Under the pieces are notes generated by a model. The model saw only the letters and a list, made by a program, of their open reading frames with translations. It did no database searches and was not told the origin of the DNA. Below are positions 25,030-37,045 of a stretch of DNA of 64,000 bases, in pieces; positions within the stretch are counted from its first letter, which is position 1; every line of letters starts with the position of its first letter. The stretch comes from Locusta migratoria (Eukaryota; Arthropoda; Insecta; Orthoptera; Acrididae): positions 357,617,168 to 357,681,167 of the forward strand of contig CM048744.1 in assembly GCA_026315105.1 (NCBI GenBank), written 5' to 3'. Position numbers and translations under genes: made by a program.

Positions 25030-25908
25030 ATTCCAATGGATAGCTGGTTGGTGGTCATGCCAATATAGAAAGCTGTAGTGTTTGCAGCACAGTTGGTAAA
25101 TTACATGGCCGCTTTCTCAGGTAGCCCGGCCTCTGATAGGGTAGGATAAGCCTGTGACAGGACTGGAATGGGAAAAGCTGGGTGGGTGGATTGGACAGGT
25201 CTTGCAGCTGGGTCTGCCACAAGGATATGATCCCTATGGCTGTGAGCTGGGTTTCGAGGTGGCATAAGAATGAACTAGGATGTTGTGGAGGTTGGGAGGG
25301 CGATGGAACACCACTCTAGGAGGGGTGGGAAGGATCTTGGGCAGCATGTGTCTCATTTCTGGGCACGAGGATAGAAAATCAAATCCTTGGTGAAGGGTGC
25401 AATTTAGTTGTCCGAGTCCAGGGTAATACTGGGTGACAAGAGGAGCACTCTTTTGTGGATAGTTACTGGTGCTATGAGGAGCATTTGGGATTTGAGGATA
25501 TGGCACGGGAGATCTGTTTGCGGACTAGGTCTGTGGGGTTGTCACTGCAGATATGCAGTCCACGGGTGGCCAGGCTGTAAGGAAGGGATGGCAACTGCCA
25601 GAGTGTAGATACTGTTGGTGGTTGGTAGGTTTAATATGGACGGATGGAGCCATCAGTGAGGTGGAGGTTGACATCCAGGAATGTGGCATGGTAGGTTGAG
25701 GAAGACCAGGTGAAGTGGATGGGGGAGAAGGAATTGAGGTTCTGAAGAAAGGAGGATAGGGTGTTCTGGCCCTAAGTCCAGATCATGAAAATATCATCAA
25801 TGAACCTGAACCAGGCCAGAGGTTTGGGGTTTTGGGATGTGAGGAAGGATTGCTCCAGACAGCCTATAAACAGGTTGGCATTGGAGGATGCCATGCGCGC
25901 GCGGTCTT
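25030..25908 (-). pseudogene. Penelope-like element fragment: RT palm to start of GIY-YIG
   Basis: Minus-strand translation from 25900 gives ASSNANLFIGCLEQSFL and then WFRFIDDIFMIWT, the PLE reverse transcriptase catalytic block (IDD). Next come SFLQNLNSFSPIHFTWS and TFLDVNLHLTDGSIRP. Further down are RPPNLHNILVHSY (25300-25260), and near 25060 the fragment FYIGMTTNQLSI, which is the 'YIG' half of the GIY-YIG endonuclease that PLEs carry C-terminally. Homology ends there, so the copy is truncated and it has internal stops. It encodes no active enzyme. A PLE-end-like repeat (25910-26294) abuts its 5' side. Confidence 0.8.
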
Positions 25909-25909
25909 G

Positions 25910-26294
25910 CAGTGTGCATGCATTTTTTTTATTTTTTATTTTATTATTCTCCCGTCATCCGTCTCCCCACTCCATTCCTAAGCTGCATCTCGTTATTCCC
26001 ATCTAACCCATCTCCACCACCGTGACGTAACCTTTCTATCCCCTCTCCTCCCGTTCCCGATTTACTTGCCCCAGAGAGTGATTCGAAGTGTGGCAGCCAG
26101 AGGTGATGGTTGTACGACTGTGTTGTATGCCTGTGTGATTGCGTGAGTGTTCTATTTTCTGAAAAAGGCCATGGCCGATAGCTGAAAGTGTTGTATGTGT
26201 GTGCATTTTGTATGTGCCTGTCACAGCTCGTCACTATGTCTTTGCGGTGAGTTTTAAACTGTCCTTACTATATTATTAATTCCAACCTGGACTA
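25910..26294. repeat. Dispersed repeat, PLE-end-like, copy 2
   Basis: About 380 bp very similar to 61753-62140. Both share 'cagtgtgca', 'aagctgcatctcgttattcc', 'gattcgaagtgtggca', a core with ggccatggccgatagctgaa, and the end 'attaattccaacctggact'. Here it directly adjoins a PLE fragment. Confidence 0.85.
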
Positions 26295-26689
26295 TCTTAC
26301 ACAAACAGTCTTTTGACAGATGACTTAACATCACAGGATCGTATAAAATCAACTGGCTATCAGATATGAACTACACATGTCAAAACTTCACGATTTTGTG
26401 ATGCAGGCCCAAACTTCCTAGTGTGAATCACAAAGAAATAAAGTGAGCAAAACCAGAACCTCACAATTGTGCGTGCGTGTCCTGAAAGAGATATTGTGCA
26501 AATTGTAAATATTAGCCGAATACAGCATATCTAATGTACAGTTGACATGCAAACAACATTCAACAGTTGCTAAATACAACACTAATAGGAACAAAGACTG
26601 GTATCATCAAAGCAAGCTAATGTGAATGATGTATTTCTTTGGAGAACCTATCAATACAATTCTCATTTTTGGAGAATGCCAATGAAATT
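26295..26689. other. Spacer
   Basis: Nothing recognised. Confidence 0.4.
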
Positions 26690-27345
26690 CAGTTAGAGCT
26701 AGAGTCTTATACACAGCAAGATATCCTCAACATACTCACCCTAAATATCACAAATATGCATATGATAAATTGAGAACAACTGGATCTTTAATTTATCGGA
26801 CACGTATCCCGCAAAGGAAAATTGCTGAAGAGGAAGCGGGAAGTGATACTCATCCCACTGGTTCGAGATCCTTTTGTTAGTTCACATAAAATCGCGAGGG
26901 AATCTGACAAGCCAGAATAGTGTTGTTTGTGTTCTGCCTTGCCACAAATATCAGTCTCCACCAAGAATTAACTGGTATGGATTGTATGCACTGCATGGAA
27001 TTCTGCTGATGGACTCAGATTCAGAGGAATGATACATTAGGACTGTTATTGGAAGAAATACATTTTAGGAACAAGGAACAGAATGCAGTTTCAACACAAT
27101 AGGTGTCTGGCACAGTTTTTGCTGGTGTGCTAGAAATGAATTGCAATATGATTTCCAAATCATTGGACACTGAGGAGATGTGTTGTGGCTGACTCGTTCA
27201 CTAGGCTTGATGCCTCTGGATTTTTTCTTGTTGGTATTCGTAAAATAATTGTTTATAAACTTGTTCCAACTACACCTGAAGATATGCGAGAGAGAATAGT
27301 CAGTGTCCCCCTAAAACATTTAAACAACAGACTTATTCTTGTTGG
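26690..27345 (+). pseudogene. Decayed DDE (mariner-like) transposase
   Basis: Broken plus-strand frames give a helix-turn-helix-like block ending YDKLRTTGSLIYRTR (26760-26810). Near the end there is a block ADSFTRLDASGFFLVGIRKI followed by TTPEDMRERI (27185-27300). The latter matches the family's 'W-P-P-R-S-P-D-L...D-F-F-L-W-G...K' catalytic C-terminus, with the conserved residues largely replaced. Many stops separate them. I infer a mariner-type transposase relic; the exact subfamily is uncertain. Confidence 0.6.
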
Positions 27346-28020
27346 CAACAGTTAGTGACTGTGTATAATGTGAAAAGCAACAATCCTGTAACATTCCCCT
27401 GGGGCACACCTAAAATCACTTCAATGTGTGAAGACTTGTCCCCATTGACATTGTCATGCTGCAGCCTGTTGGCTAGAAACACCTCTATCCAGTCACACAA
27501 TTGGTCTGATATTCCATATGCTCACACTTTGTTCAAGTGATGGTGCAGAATGGTATCTAATGCCTTACTATAAGTCAAGAAACGCGGCATCTACCTGGGA
27601 TCCTTTATCTACTGCCCTCTGGATCTTGTAAATGAATAGTCCGAACTGGGTTTCACATGATCTTTGCTTTTGGAAATCATTCATTCCTACATAGATTTCC
27701 AGTCTCCAGAAATGTCATATTAATCAAACATGGTTTGTGTTTCAAAATTCTGAAACTAAGATGTAAGCCTATAGCTATGTGCATATATTCAATGACACGC
27801 CTTGAAAACGGGAATGACCTGTGCTTTTTTCCCCTACCTTCTTCCAATCCTTATGAACAGCTTGCTTGTCTGTGACCTTTGGCACACTGCTTGCTAGGAT
27901 GATGGGTGAACTAGTTCTTTCACATACTCCGTGAAATATTGATTTAATATCCAATAAGGTCAGGCAGCCTTTTTGCCGGTTGAGTGATTTTAATTGATTT
28001 ACTTCAATATGTCATTTTGC
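27345..28020 (-). pseudogene. Jockey-like LINE, reverse transcriptase fragment
   Basis: Minus-strand translation shows QVDAAFLDL followed, after one stop, by SKALDTILHHHLNKV, then AYGISDQLCDWIEVFLANRL and ILGVPQGNVTGL. These correspond to RT motifs A to B ('VDAVFLDFxKAFDTVPH' and 'GVPQGSV'). Stops are present and the FADD-bearing part is missing. It lies on the same strand as, and in the expected order with, the 3' fragment at 23645 and the ORF1/endonuclease piece at 28540. Confidence 0.72.
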
Positions 28021-28539
28021 TAATGATTGAGTGTTTGCAGGAGCAACTACAGGCAATATTTCCTGGGAAATAGCTTTGGGACATGTAATACAATGTGTCC
28101 CCAGTGGCGATCTCCGCATGTCTCGTGTTGCGGGGCGTGTAGGTTGGCAGCACAGACAAAGCGCCACCTGCTCGTGTTCTGTGGACCTGCAATGGTGGTA
28201 GGGTGGCAGTAGTGTTGCACGTGCACTCTGAGTGCAGTGAGGCTGCTTAGTGTTGCAGAAAGAGCCTGGAAGAGGTTTTCCAGGCAGGAAGAAACGTATC
28301 AGTCAAGTACTCAGAAATATGAACATTTTTGCATTTGTGAAAGAGGAACACCTTCCAACCTTTTTTTGTATTACTATTTATACAGTATTCATTGATGCCA
28401 TAATGGCCTTATGATTGCCGATTTATTGATCTCCGTTAACTGAATTGAAAATTTTGGATATATTTTTAATTAGCAGGTGTAACAGGTTATCTCCACATGT
28501 TGGCACTAACTGCTTAGAATAATTTTGAAATGCAGCACT
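28021..28539. other. Spacer within the decayed LINE region
   Basis: No coding similarity seen. Confidence 0.35.
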
Positions 28540-30000
28540 TTGAACTATATTGCTCGATTTTCTGTCCCTGCTACCCATCAGACACGCTTGTTAAAATCTG
28601 CACCTGAAACTATAACCTGACTGGGTAATCTATGGGAAATATTTTCTAATTTTTCCCTCAAGTGTTTCACCACTACTGCTATTTCCAATGACCATGTATC
28701 AGCCAGTTTTCACATGTACATACGCTCAAGTAATGTTACATTCCAGGTATATACTAATTTCACTCTATACAAACATATTTTTTATCACTATAAACACACC
28801 TTCCCCTTCAGTGTTCAGCCTACCTCTGCCACATACCTCCCAGTCAGAGTTATGATTTCAATACTACCAACATGTGGTTTGAGCCAGCTATCCATCCCTA
28901 GTACTTTAGGGGCATCGTGACAGCAGTTCTGTGATCTTTCCCTAGACACTCCCGCAATAAAACTGTTACTATCCATTCCTTCCTCTGTTCTGTTGTGCCG
29001 AGTGCCGCCCTGACTGGAATGAGTAACCATCTCAATGGGACAATGAAAGGATTTCTCTATCTTACATAAACTACTTGTGCACTCCACATTTATTCCGCTA
29101 CCATTACCTGCACGCAGTACAGGCTGACCTATCAAGGGGATCCTACACTTCTCCACCCGGTAGCACAGATTGACAAATTTGCATCCAAGATCACCACAGA
29201 ATAATCTGAACTGGTTTAAGCCTTCCACACGGCTCCAAAGCAGAGTACTGCAATAGGTTCTGTGAATGATGCTGCAAATCTATGACTCCACTTCTAACGC
29301 TTGAGGGAGGCTAGCTATCTTCACCCAATTTGCCACCTGCCTGAACAATCTGAGGATTGTCTCGGAACTCAGGTGGCAGGAGTCATTGGTGCCAACAGGA
29401 GCAACAATCTGCAGCCGGGTGCACTAAGTGCAGTATATCGCCATTGGCTGAGCCTCCTTCACATCTCTAACGAGACCCCCCCCCCCCGCCCCCTGCCCCC
29501 TGCCAAGCAGAGGGCACACTGGCATTCTTTCCCAACCTTCCTGCTATTTCCCTAAAGGGTTCCATCACCTGCCAAACATTGGATCTTCCAATGACTATAC
29601 TCAGTGTCACATACGAAGGTGGCCCAGTTTTCAGCTATTGTGTGCATCCCTCTCCATTACCACACTGGCAACCAGTAATATTCATTCTCTAAGCACTTGG
29701 CTGGTAGCGAGTTACGCAATGTTTCTCCAGCAGGCTCAATAGTTGACACTCAGCTGTAGCTCCTCCCCTCAATTCTTACCGTATCACTCCGCCTCTATGC
29801 GCAGAAGTGCCTTCCTACATGACGCCAACTATAGCGGACGCACCCTAAGCACCTGTCTGGACCTGTCAAATATCAGCTAGTGCCACAGCAGGTGAGGCAG
29901 CCCATACTAGCTCTTAAGTATTATCAGCAATGGGCATCTATTGCCGAGACATAAGGTGAACAGCGTTACAGCCAGTTCCCAGTTTTATGTTCCGCGACAT
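28540..30000 (-). pseudogene. Jockey-like LINE, ORF1 (GTND-type) and endonuclease remnants
   Basis: Minus-strand reading has VGTNDSCHLSS (around 29390-29360), which resembles the G-T-N-D block of SGNH-hydrolase-like ORF1 proteins found in some LINEs. VEGLNQFRLFC and a 137-codon open stretch (29228-28815) follow. At 28640-28570 there is VIVSGADFNKRV, reminiscent of the 'GDFN' of the element endonuclease. The order ORF1, endonuclease, RT along the minus strand fits one degraded LINE reaching to 27345. Whether 23645-24390 belongs to the same insertion is unclear. Family recall is from memory. Confidence 0.5.
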
Positions 30001-31175
30001 AGGTGCAGTTCACCAATCACCATCTGAACCTGTAGAATCAGTGGTAACACAGACCTGAGGTGTGGCAATAGGCACCAGAGGTACTCCAGCAATCGCCTTG
30101 TGTGCCTGGGCGACTCTGCAAACCAGGACAGCATCCCAACGCCTGTTGACTCCGGCCAACACAGCATCCAGCTGCTTATGGACAGAAGCCAATTACTTCA
30201 ATCTGTTCACAAGAGGCATGGTCCCTATGTATCTGTCAAGTTACTTACTCAAAATTATTGTTTTTAACAAAAATGTGAGAATAAAACTCCTAGTACTTTA
30301 AGTACTAATGAAATTTAAGAACTGACAACTAGTAAAAAATACAGAAAAGTTAAATTGTGCAATTTATAACTCAAATACATGATCACAGACTAAATTCTAC
30401 ACAACAGTATTTATATGCAAGTGTAAATCTCTCAAAAACAGAAGCATTTATGAAATTTAAGAACTTTCTAACCCTACATCGTGCACAGATTTTATCCTTT
30501 GCTGATAAGCTTTCAAGTACTGTCCTTTGTTACCTAATACAGTATTAAAATATTTTCTTTTTGTATTTTTCATAATAGAGCTTAGCCAATACTATCTTTT
30601 TCAGTGCAGCTTTTCTTTCTTGTTCCTCTTTCTCTACTACATTTTTCTTCTGTTTTTGAACCATTCTTATTGATTTTTGTGTGTCCAAAGTTTCTTATTG
30701 CTACTGTGGCTAAGGTCCATTTGAGCTGCTTCATTGTGGTGACTTAGGTAAGTAACCCTACTGTTGTTCTTTCCACATTCATTACTTTACTTTCTATAAC
30801 AGTTGTTCAAAAGCAACGCAAATACAAAAAATTCTTTCCTTCCACATCTTGCAGTAGTTCATACAATGACAAACTCTATAGTGTATTTAGTTAAAACAGC
30901 TGATACAAGAATGGCACAATTTTTCCCCCTTCTTAGACCACAATCCAGCACACAAACTACAATATGTTTTTTCTATTTTGAACTTTATTAACTTGACATT
31001 GATCCCAACAAATAGTGACCTTAGTTATATGACCTCAGAAACCAGGTCTACGGAAGAATAATAATACACAGAGACATTAGAAGATTGCTTCCTTTCAGAA
31101 ATTCAATGGTCTCAGAAGACAATTTTAAATAAAAGACAACACAAAATTAGAAATTAATAAATCACATTACAAACA

Positions 31176-31300
31176 TTTATTAGGATTGGGAACAGCTTGT
31201 AATACATTTCAAAGAGTAATTACATGAAATGTATACAAATGTGCTTTGAACTTACACAATCAGTATAAAATAATGAACAATTAATTAATACAGCTTTATT
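31176..31300 (-). terminator. Candidate PDIA6 polyadenylation signals
   Basis: Two minus-strand AATAAA hexamers, at 31300-31295 and 31181-31176, lie about 205 and 325 nt past the stop codon. Which is used cannot be told from sequence alone. Confidence 0.45.
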
Positions 31301-31305
31301 TTTAC

Positions 31306-31325
31306 ACACACACACACACACACAC
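31306..31325. repeat. (CA)n microsatellite
   Basis: About ten CA units in the PDIA6 3' UTR region. Confidence 0.9.
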
Positions 31326-31504
31326 TTATCACAAATTAGAGCACTTCTTTTCTATACTAACTTTGATCCAGTACCTAGAAAAAACACACGCACATATGCA
31401 CCTCATTCACAAGACATGTAATAATTACTACCACTCTCATCTGTACAGTTTGCCAATGTTTCAGTCAGTCAAAATTATTACAAAGTTTTGTACTTTGCAA
31501 AGTT

Positions 31505-31673
31505 TTAAAGTTCATCTTTGGTACCTATGTCATCTAGATCAACATCTGAGAGATCAATATCTTCTTCTGGTGGTAATTCTCCATCTTTCCCGTCCCATTC
31601 TTCTGTTGGATTAATCTTTGGAAGAGCTGCTCCTTTTACAGGTGCTGTAGAACCTCTACCAAATGAGAGATCC
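31505..31673 (-). CDS. PDIA6: PDIA6 terminal exon: acidic tail and KDEL
   Basis: One base plus 55 codons and a stop. It reads DLSFGRGSTAPVKG, then EEWDGKDGELPPEEDIDLSD, and ends in KDEL, the endoplasmic reticulum retrieval signal. It is 25.4 kb from the preceding exon, yet the phase matches exactly. Confidence 0.95.
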
Positions 31674-33951
31674 CTGGAAGTAGACACGAAAATAGAAATA
31701 TAAGCAACATAAAATCATTTATGCATTATTTTTTGTCTACCTTTTTAAGATTGTAACTGCAGAAACTGTTAAGTCTTCTTTAGAGTAGCACTAATGGTCT
31801 CAAAACCTCAGCTAATGTAAACTTACAATTTATTGCAACCTTGACACATTTTAATCACACCAGTAGTTATAAAGTTGGGCATATAGCTACTAATATCATA
31901 AGTGTCCATGTCGCAATGTACTAAGTACTAAGAAGAGGCATAGGCAAGAAAGGTGCAACACATTCAGTCAACATCAGAAAAAGACCCCTACCTTAGGGAC
32001 ACAACAAAATTCCTAGGGAAAGGGCGACATTTAAATTTTTTACCATATTGGTTTGATGAGAAAAAGTAAGATGCAATCAAGACACGAGTATAACACTAAA
32101 ACACCAGACAACTTTAACAGTAGACACAGATGTTCATGTAGGTTGGAAAATGGCCACTGGACAAAACGGTGGTGAACAGTCTAAGGTTGAGAATAGTAAC
32201 TGCAAAGTGGAGCAAGGTTGCGAAAAGTGTCCTGTGAACAGCGAGGCAAGAATTACCTTGGGTCGAGCGGTCAATCAAGCTATAGGAGGAGGTTTAATGC
32301 ACTGAATTTATTCCCTTCAGGGAAAGACCAATGGGTATACCAGAATGATAACACACATCCAGAGGGAACAGAATAGTTGGGAGGAGGGCTGCAACCTTTG
32401 CAACAGCATCCAAAATCTCATTCTCAGTAACAGCAAAATGGTCAGGAACTCACAGGAACACCACAATGGCAGTAAGCGAGTGAAGGCACTCCTGGATTCT
32501 TTGTACTATGGGATGTACCGAGATAGCATACTCCTGGGTTCTTTGTACTATGGGATGAACCATGATAGCATGCAAAGGCTCTGAAGAGCAGAGAGAAAAA
32601 GCTGGTGTCTGATTTACTGTGTGGCTGATAAAGGGCAAAGACTTCCGCAGTAAAGATTCAGCACTGTTCAGAAAGACGATATTGAAAAGAATCATTCCCA
32701 AGTACAAATGCGAACTTATCACCACAGTTGGTCTTTGAGCTGTTGGTATAGCCAAAGACACTGTCTCCGAGCTGTGTACAAACTGCAAGAAATTTACTGG
32801 GCTAAACCGATCCAAGAGCTGCGTTCTTGGAAAGTGAATAGATTCACGGTTAACACGTACCTCAAGATGGAGCCAGAGTGGTGAATAACTTGCACCCATT
32901 GGGTATGCGACAGGAATTGAGAAATTAAGCTGCCAAAGCAGCAACCAAAAACACTCACCTGAAGGTAAAAATCGTAAATTGATTGAGTGTGCATGGACAA
33001 CAAAAGTGCTCATATAACAATTAAGGAGGATTTCCCTCCCATAGGACAGCAGCAATTTGGCAGCTTGAGCATAAAGGCTCAACAGGAATTATGTAAAAAC
33101 CGCCTGTGGCTACACAGACCCCTTTATGATGGATCATGATGAGATGATGTAAAAATGGATGATTATGCAGTTGAATAGGCGATACATCAATAGTTCAGTT
33201 TTGAATGGACAAGGGACTGGTACAAAAGGAAGAGGATAGTCCAATCTGCTCCCCGAGCCAACTAGCTTGTACCACTACCCGTAAAAAGGCAACAACACTG
33301 CACAAGCAACTATTTTGTCACAAATACTGTTTTGCAAGGAGGATAGCATTTAAAGACAAGCAGAGCACATCTCCCATCTCAGAGTGCATCATGGCAAGCC
33401 TCAATCCACCATGGGACGGGGTTACTTCACAGCAAGGAAAATACGCAATGAATGGAACATTCTGCAGCAGTGAGAATGATAGCAGTGAGATTCTTAACCT
33501 GATCACAATACTGGAAGATTGACATTCAGTAAGTCGCCAATGAAGACTAAGCCGTCAGTCAGCTTTCAAAATCTGCCAGTTGGGTGGACAAACAAATGGA
33601 TAGGCCATCAGCAGACAAATGACAGGAGAAATGTCATTCAAATGCATATCACTGAAACAGACCAGCCTAGATGACGAGCAAGTTTAACAGTACGGATGAC
33701 AAGTCCAAGCGAGAAAGGGTATACATGGAGTCCATTCACCAGTGTTAAGATAAACAAGATTAAGGTGGTTAATGATATCCACCAGAAGACTGCCCCTCTA
33801 GCAGGAGCATGAAGAGCCCCAAAGAGGATGGTGGGTATTGAAGTTGCCGACCAACAGAAATTTAGGAGGTTAGCTGATCAATGAAGTGTGAAAGGTCTGT
33901 CATGCTGATGGCAGATGACATGGGTGTGTAGACATTGCACACTGGAAAAAA

Positions 33952-33992
<41 letters not shown>

Positions 33993-34594
33993 TGACAATT
34001 ACAGCTTGAAGCCTTTGGATGCCATCCCCTCCCCATTATGTGGAGTCCTGGCTTTGGGAGGAAGGTGAACCGTGACACGTTAAAACTATCATGGAGGTGG
34101 CGTTTCAGGAAATCAGAACATAATCTAGTTTAAGATTGCAACAGAAGCAGCAGTTCAGTCCTATTGGACTAGATGCTGCAAATATTACATTGAATAATTA
34201 CCATAACTGAAATGGATCAAATGAGAAGCAGTCATTCCAGTGACAGAGAAGTACTATAATGCAAATGCTTACAATGCTGGGGCTGGAGGATCTTGGTCCA
34301 TTAGTTTGACAATGGTGACAGAATCCACCTTATGTCAGCCTCCTGACCATCAGTGATGCGCCCCAGTGACACTAAGGTCGTCTGAGGGAGGGCACTGCTG
34401 AATGACACTGTCTTAAAGAGGAATGCGGAGGAGGAGGATCTTTTCTCTTTCAACTCTGACTAGTCTCAGATGAAGCCCCCAGACTGATGTTTGCAAGGTG
34501 TGTGCAGAAAGTAGTTGTGGGATTAGTCCTCTGGGATTTTGGATGTATCTGCAGGGCAAGTGATTTCATTTGCCAGATGGAGGATTGGTGGTGT

Positions 34595-34641
<47 letters not shown>

Positions 34642-35516
34642 ACACCCTGAGCAGATAAGGTTGAGTATTGTGGGGCTGGGTGTTTTTATGACTGCAGCAC
34701 TGAATTGAAGGTCACAGGTCTGTGGTCATGTGCCTTGTTTGTCGAGGTGTAACAATAACTGTACTATAAGCGCTAGAAAGTAGTGCACTAGGTTTCTGAC
34801 TGGCATACATCTCTCGGGAAATGTTAATAGTCACCTTTTTACTTAATCCCAGTCTCTGGGATGGCTCATTCATTAAGGCAGATGGACATTCTCATGAGGA
34901 GGCTGGAGGCTGTCGATGCAGTGAGGGATAGGTGTGGACAATAACCCTCATGGGATTCACTGCCACAGGTTACACATATTGCAGTGTTTTTGTACAACAG
35001 GTGAGTGTGATTAAGATGATAAGACTGACAGCAACGTGTAGGACCTAGAATATAAGACTGAATAGTAATGACCTCATAACCAGCCTTGACCTTTGGAGGA
35101 AGAACCCCACACAACCACAGAGGTCAAGCAGGGATACGGGTTGGAATTCATTGTCAACCTTGTTCATCACGCAATGCACTACTATGACGCCCTATTTTGA
35201 CAGAGCCTGATTTTCTTTTCAGTCTTGCATGATACTGGAAACAACACCACAAGAATATTTAAGGCAGAGGTGGGCAATGAGCGAGCTGCGCTCTCCGAGC
35301 CACCTGCCTGAGCGGGAACAGAGCCACGAGCAGCTGGCGTCCATCACGTAGTTCCTGCTGAAAAGACTAAATGGCGATACGCACAGCCAACGCGGTAACG
35401 TAGCTGCAGAAATGCACCTGGCTGAGTGCATTAGAAAATAACTTATAAAGACAATAGTGCAAACTCTTTAGTATCCAACTCGAATGAACAGATTCCACTG
35501 CTAGGGGTATCTCCTG

Positions 35517-35575
<59 letters not shown>

Positions 35576-37006
35576 CTATTATGTTTATAAGTAAGTAACA
35601 TATAATACTGGAAACTCTTCTCTAAAACATCCAGCACGTGCAGTCGAGCCGACAAATATCTTATAAAGATAAGAGCGATTTTTTTTGTTTTGTTTCAGAA
35701 GACACCGCTAACAGTGCCATCTGTTAGTTCGAATTTTGTGCTTCAGGGTTTTCGTTACAATCTATGATATTACGTTATGGTACAGTACGCTGTGGAGTTG
35801 AAATGGCTAGTCAAATTGGCGTGGCAAAGCAGCATTCTATTTTCCAGTTCAACTCTGGTTGGGAGAGTAATTACTTGTTCACTGAAAGCGACGGAGGAGC
35901 AAAATGTTTGGTATGTGGTAAAATACTAGGCATAAAAAAAGTACAATTTTAATGTCACTATAGAACACATCACGTCAACCAGTATGAAAGTGTAGAAGGT
36001 GAAATGTGACAATCTTCTTAATAATCTACGTGAGGAAGGAAGTAAAGTAGAGGTATGTATTATAATGCTATACCTACTTACAAGATAACTTAATCACAGT
36101 GTTTTGTTTAATAAAACCAATTTTCCTATGAAATGACAACTCTTAATTTCTTACACAGGAATGCGATGCCTCATCCTCTGATGCAGCTGTTCGTGCTAGT
36201 TACAGAATAGCTTTGCTGATAGCCTGTACCTTCCCGACCATTTTGTTACGGTGAATTTGTGAAGCAGAGTTTGGAAGTCGTAGCAGACGAACTATGTCCA
36301 CAGTTGTCACGTTCTTTCACAAGTTTGAGTCTGTCACAGCATACTGTAACTCGCCGTTTCGAACGTTTGTCAGGCGATACTGTGGAACAATTAATAGATG
36401 TCATTTCAAACTTCTTGGTGTTTTCTATGGCATTAGACGAGAGTACCAACTTATGGGACACAGCCCAACTGGCAATATTTATTAGAGGCGTTGATGCAAA
36501 CTTAGTAGTAAGGGAGGAACTGCTTGATTTATGTCCTCTCTAAGACACCACGACAGGTGATGACATCCTGCAGTGTAAGGAAGATGTGTTTAACAGGTTT
36601 GCTCCACCGTGGGAGAAGCTAGTTTCAGTTGCCACTGATGGAGCACCCTGCATGGTTGGATGATGAGCAGGGCTTATAGGTCGTTTGAAAAGAAAACTTC
36701 TGCAACACGAAGTGAAGTTCGTACCTGTGCATTGCTTGATTCATCAACAAAACCTCTGCGCAAAAAACGTCACAATGACAAATGTAATGACCGTAGTAGT
36801 GAGAACGATCAATTTTATTAAGAGCCATGGACTGAACCATAGACAATTTAAGGCACTACTTAAGGATCTTTAGTGTTAATTTGGTGATATTGCATACTTT
36901 TGTGAAGTTCGTTGGCTCAGTAGAGGTAATATGTTGAACCACTTTTTTGAATTGTTGGATGAAATAGTTTTATTCATGGAAATGAAGGGAAGTCCTGTCC
37001 ATGAAT

Positions 37007-37045
<39 letters not shown>

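Larger units (their letters stand above)
30001..31504. other. PDIA6 3' UTR and downstream sequence
   Basis: On the minus strand the PDIA6 3' UTR begins at 31504. AATAAA hexamers on the minus strand lie at 31295-31300 and 31176-31181, implying a UTR of roughly 220-350 nt. A (CA)n run sits at 31306-31325. Further left nothing was recognised. Confidence 0.45.
32370..35200 (-). mobile_element. Decayed I-type LINE, copy 3
   Basis: Minus-strand remains of the LINE family that is nearly intact at 37009 and 46103. Near 35190-34860 is the ORF1 piece LPPKVKAGYEVITIQSY with a degraded zinc knuckle (CVTCGSESHEGYC). Near 33860-33370 are traces of the endonuclease and linker. At 33082-32450 is a 210-codon open stretch matching the region from RT C-terminus to RNase H. 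At about 32450-32400 lies FLWVPDHFAVTENEI, equivalent to the intact copies' FLWVPGHVGVLGNEA. The RT core is missing and the frame is broken often. No TSD was found. This is the oldest of the three I-type copies. Confidence 0.8.

Noticed and set aside
34592..34640. Tandem repeat as a possible CRISPR-like array
   Set aside because: Simple GT dinucleotide repeat without spacers; no CRISPR array exists in the window.
36745..36880. Functional domesticated hAT gene
   Set aside because: Stops at 36541 and about 36660, a LINE in the middle and a frame change near 43520 exclude a working protein.
37009..37044. Poly(T) tract as an assembly artefact
   Set aside because: It is at the expected place for a LINE poly(A) tail directly next to a perfect TSD.
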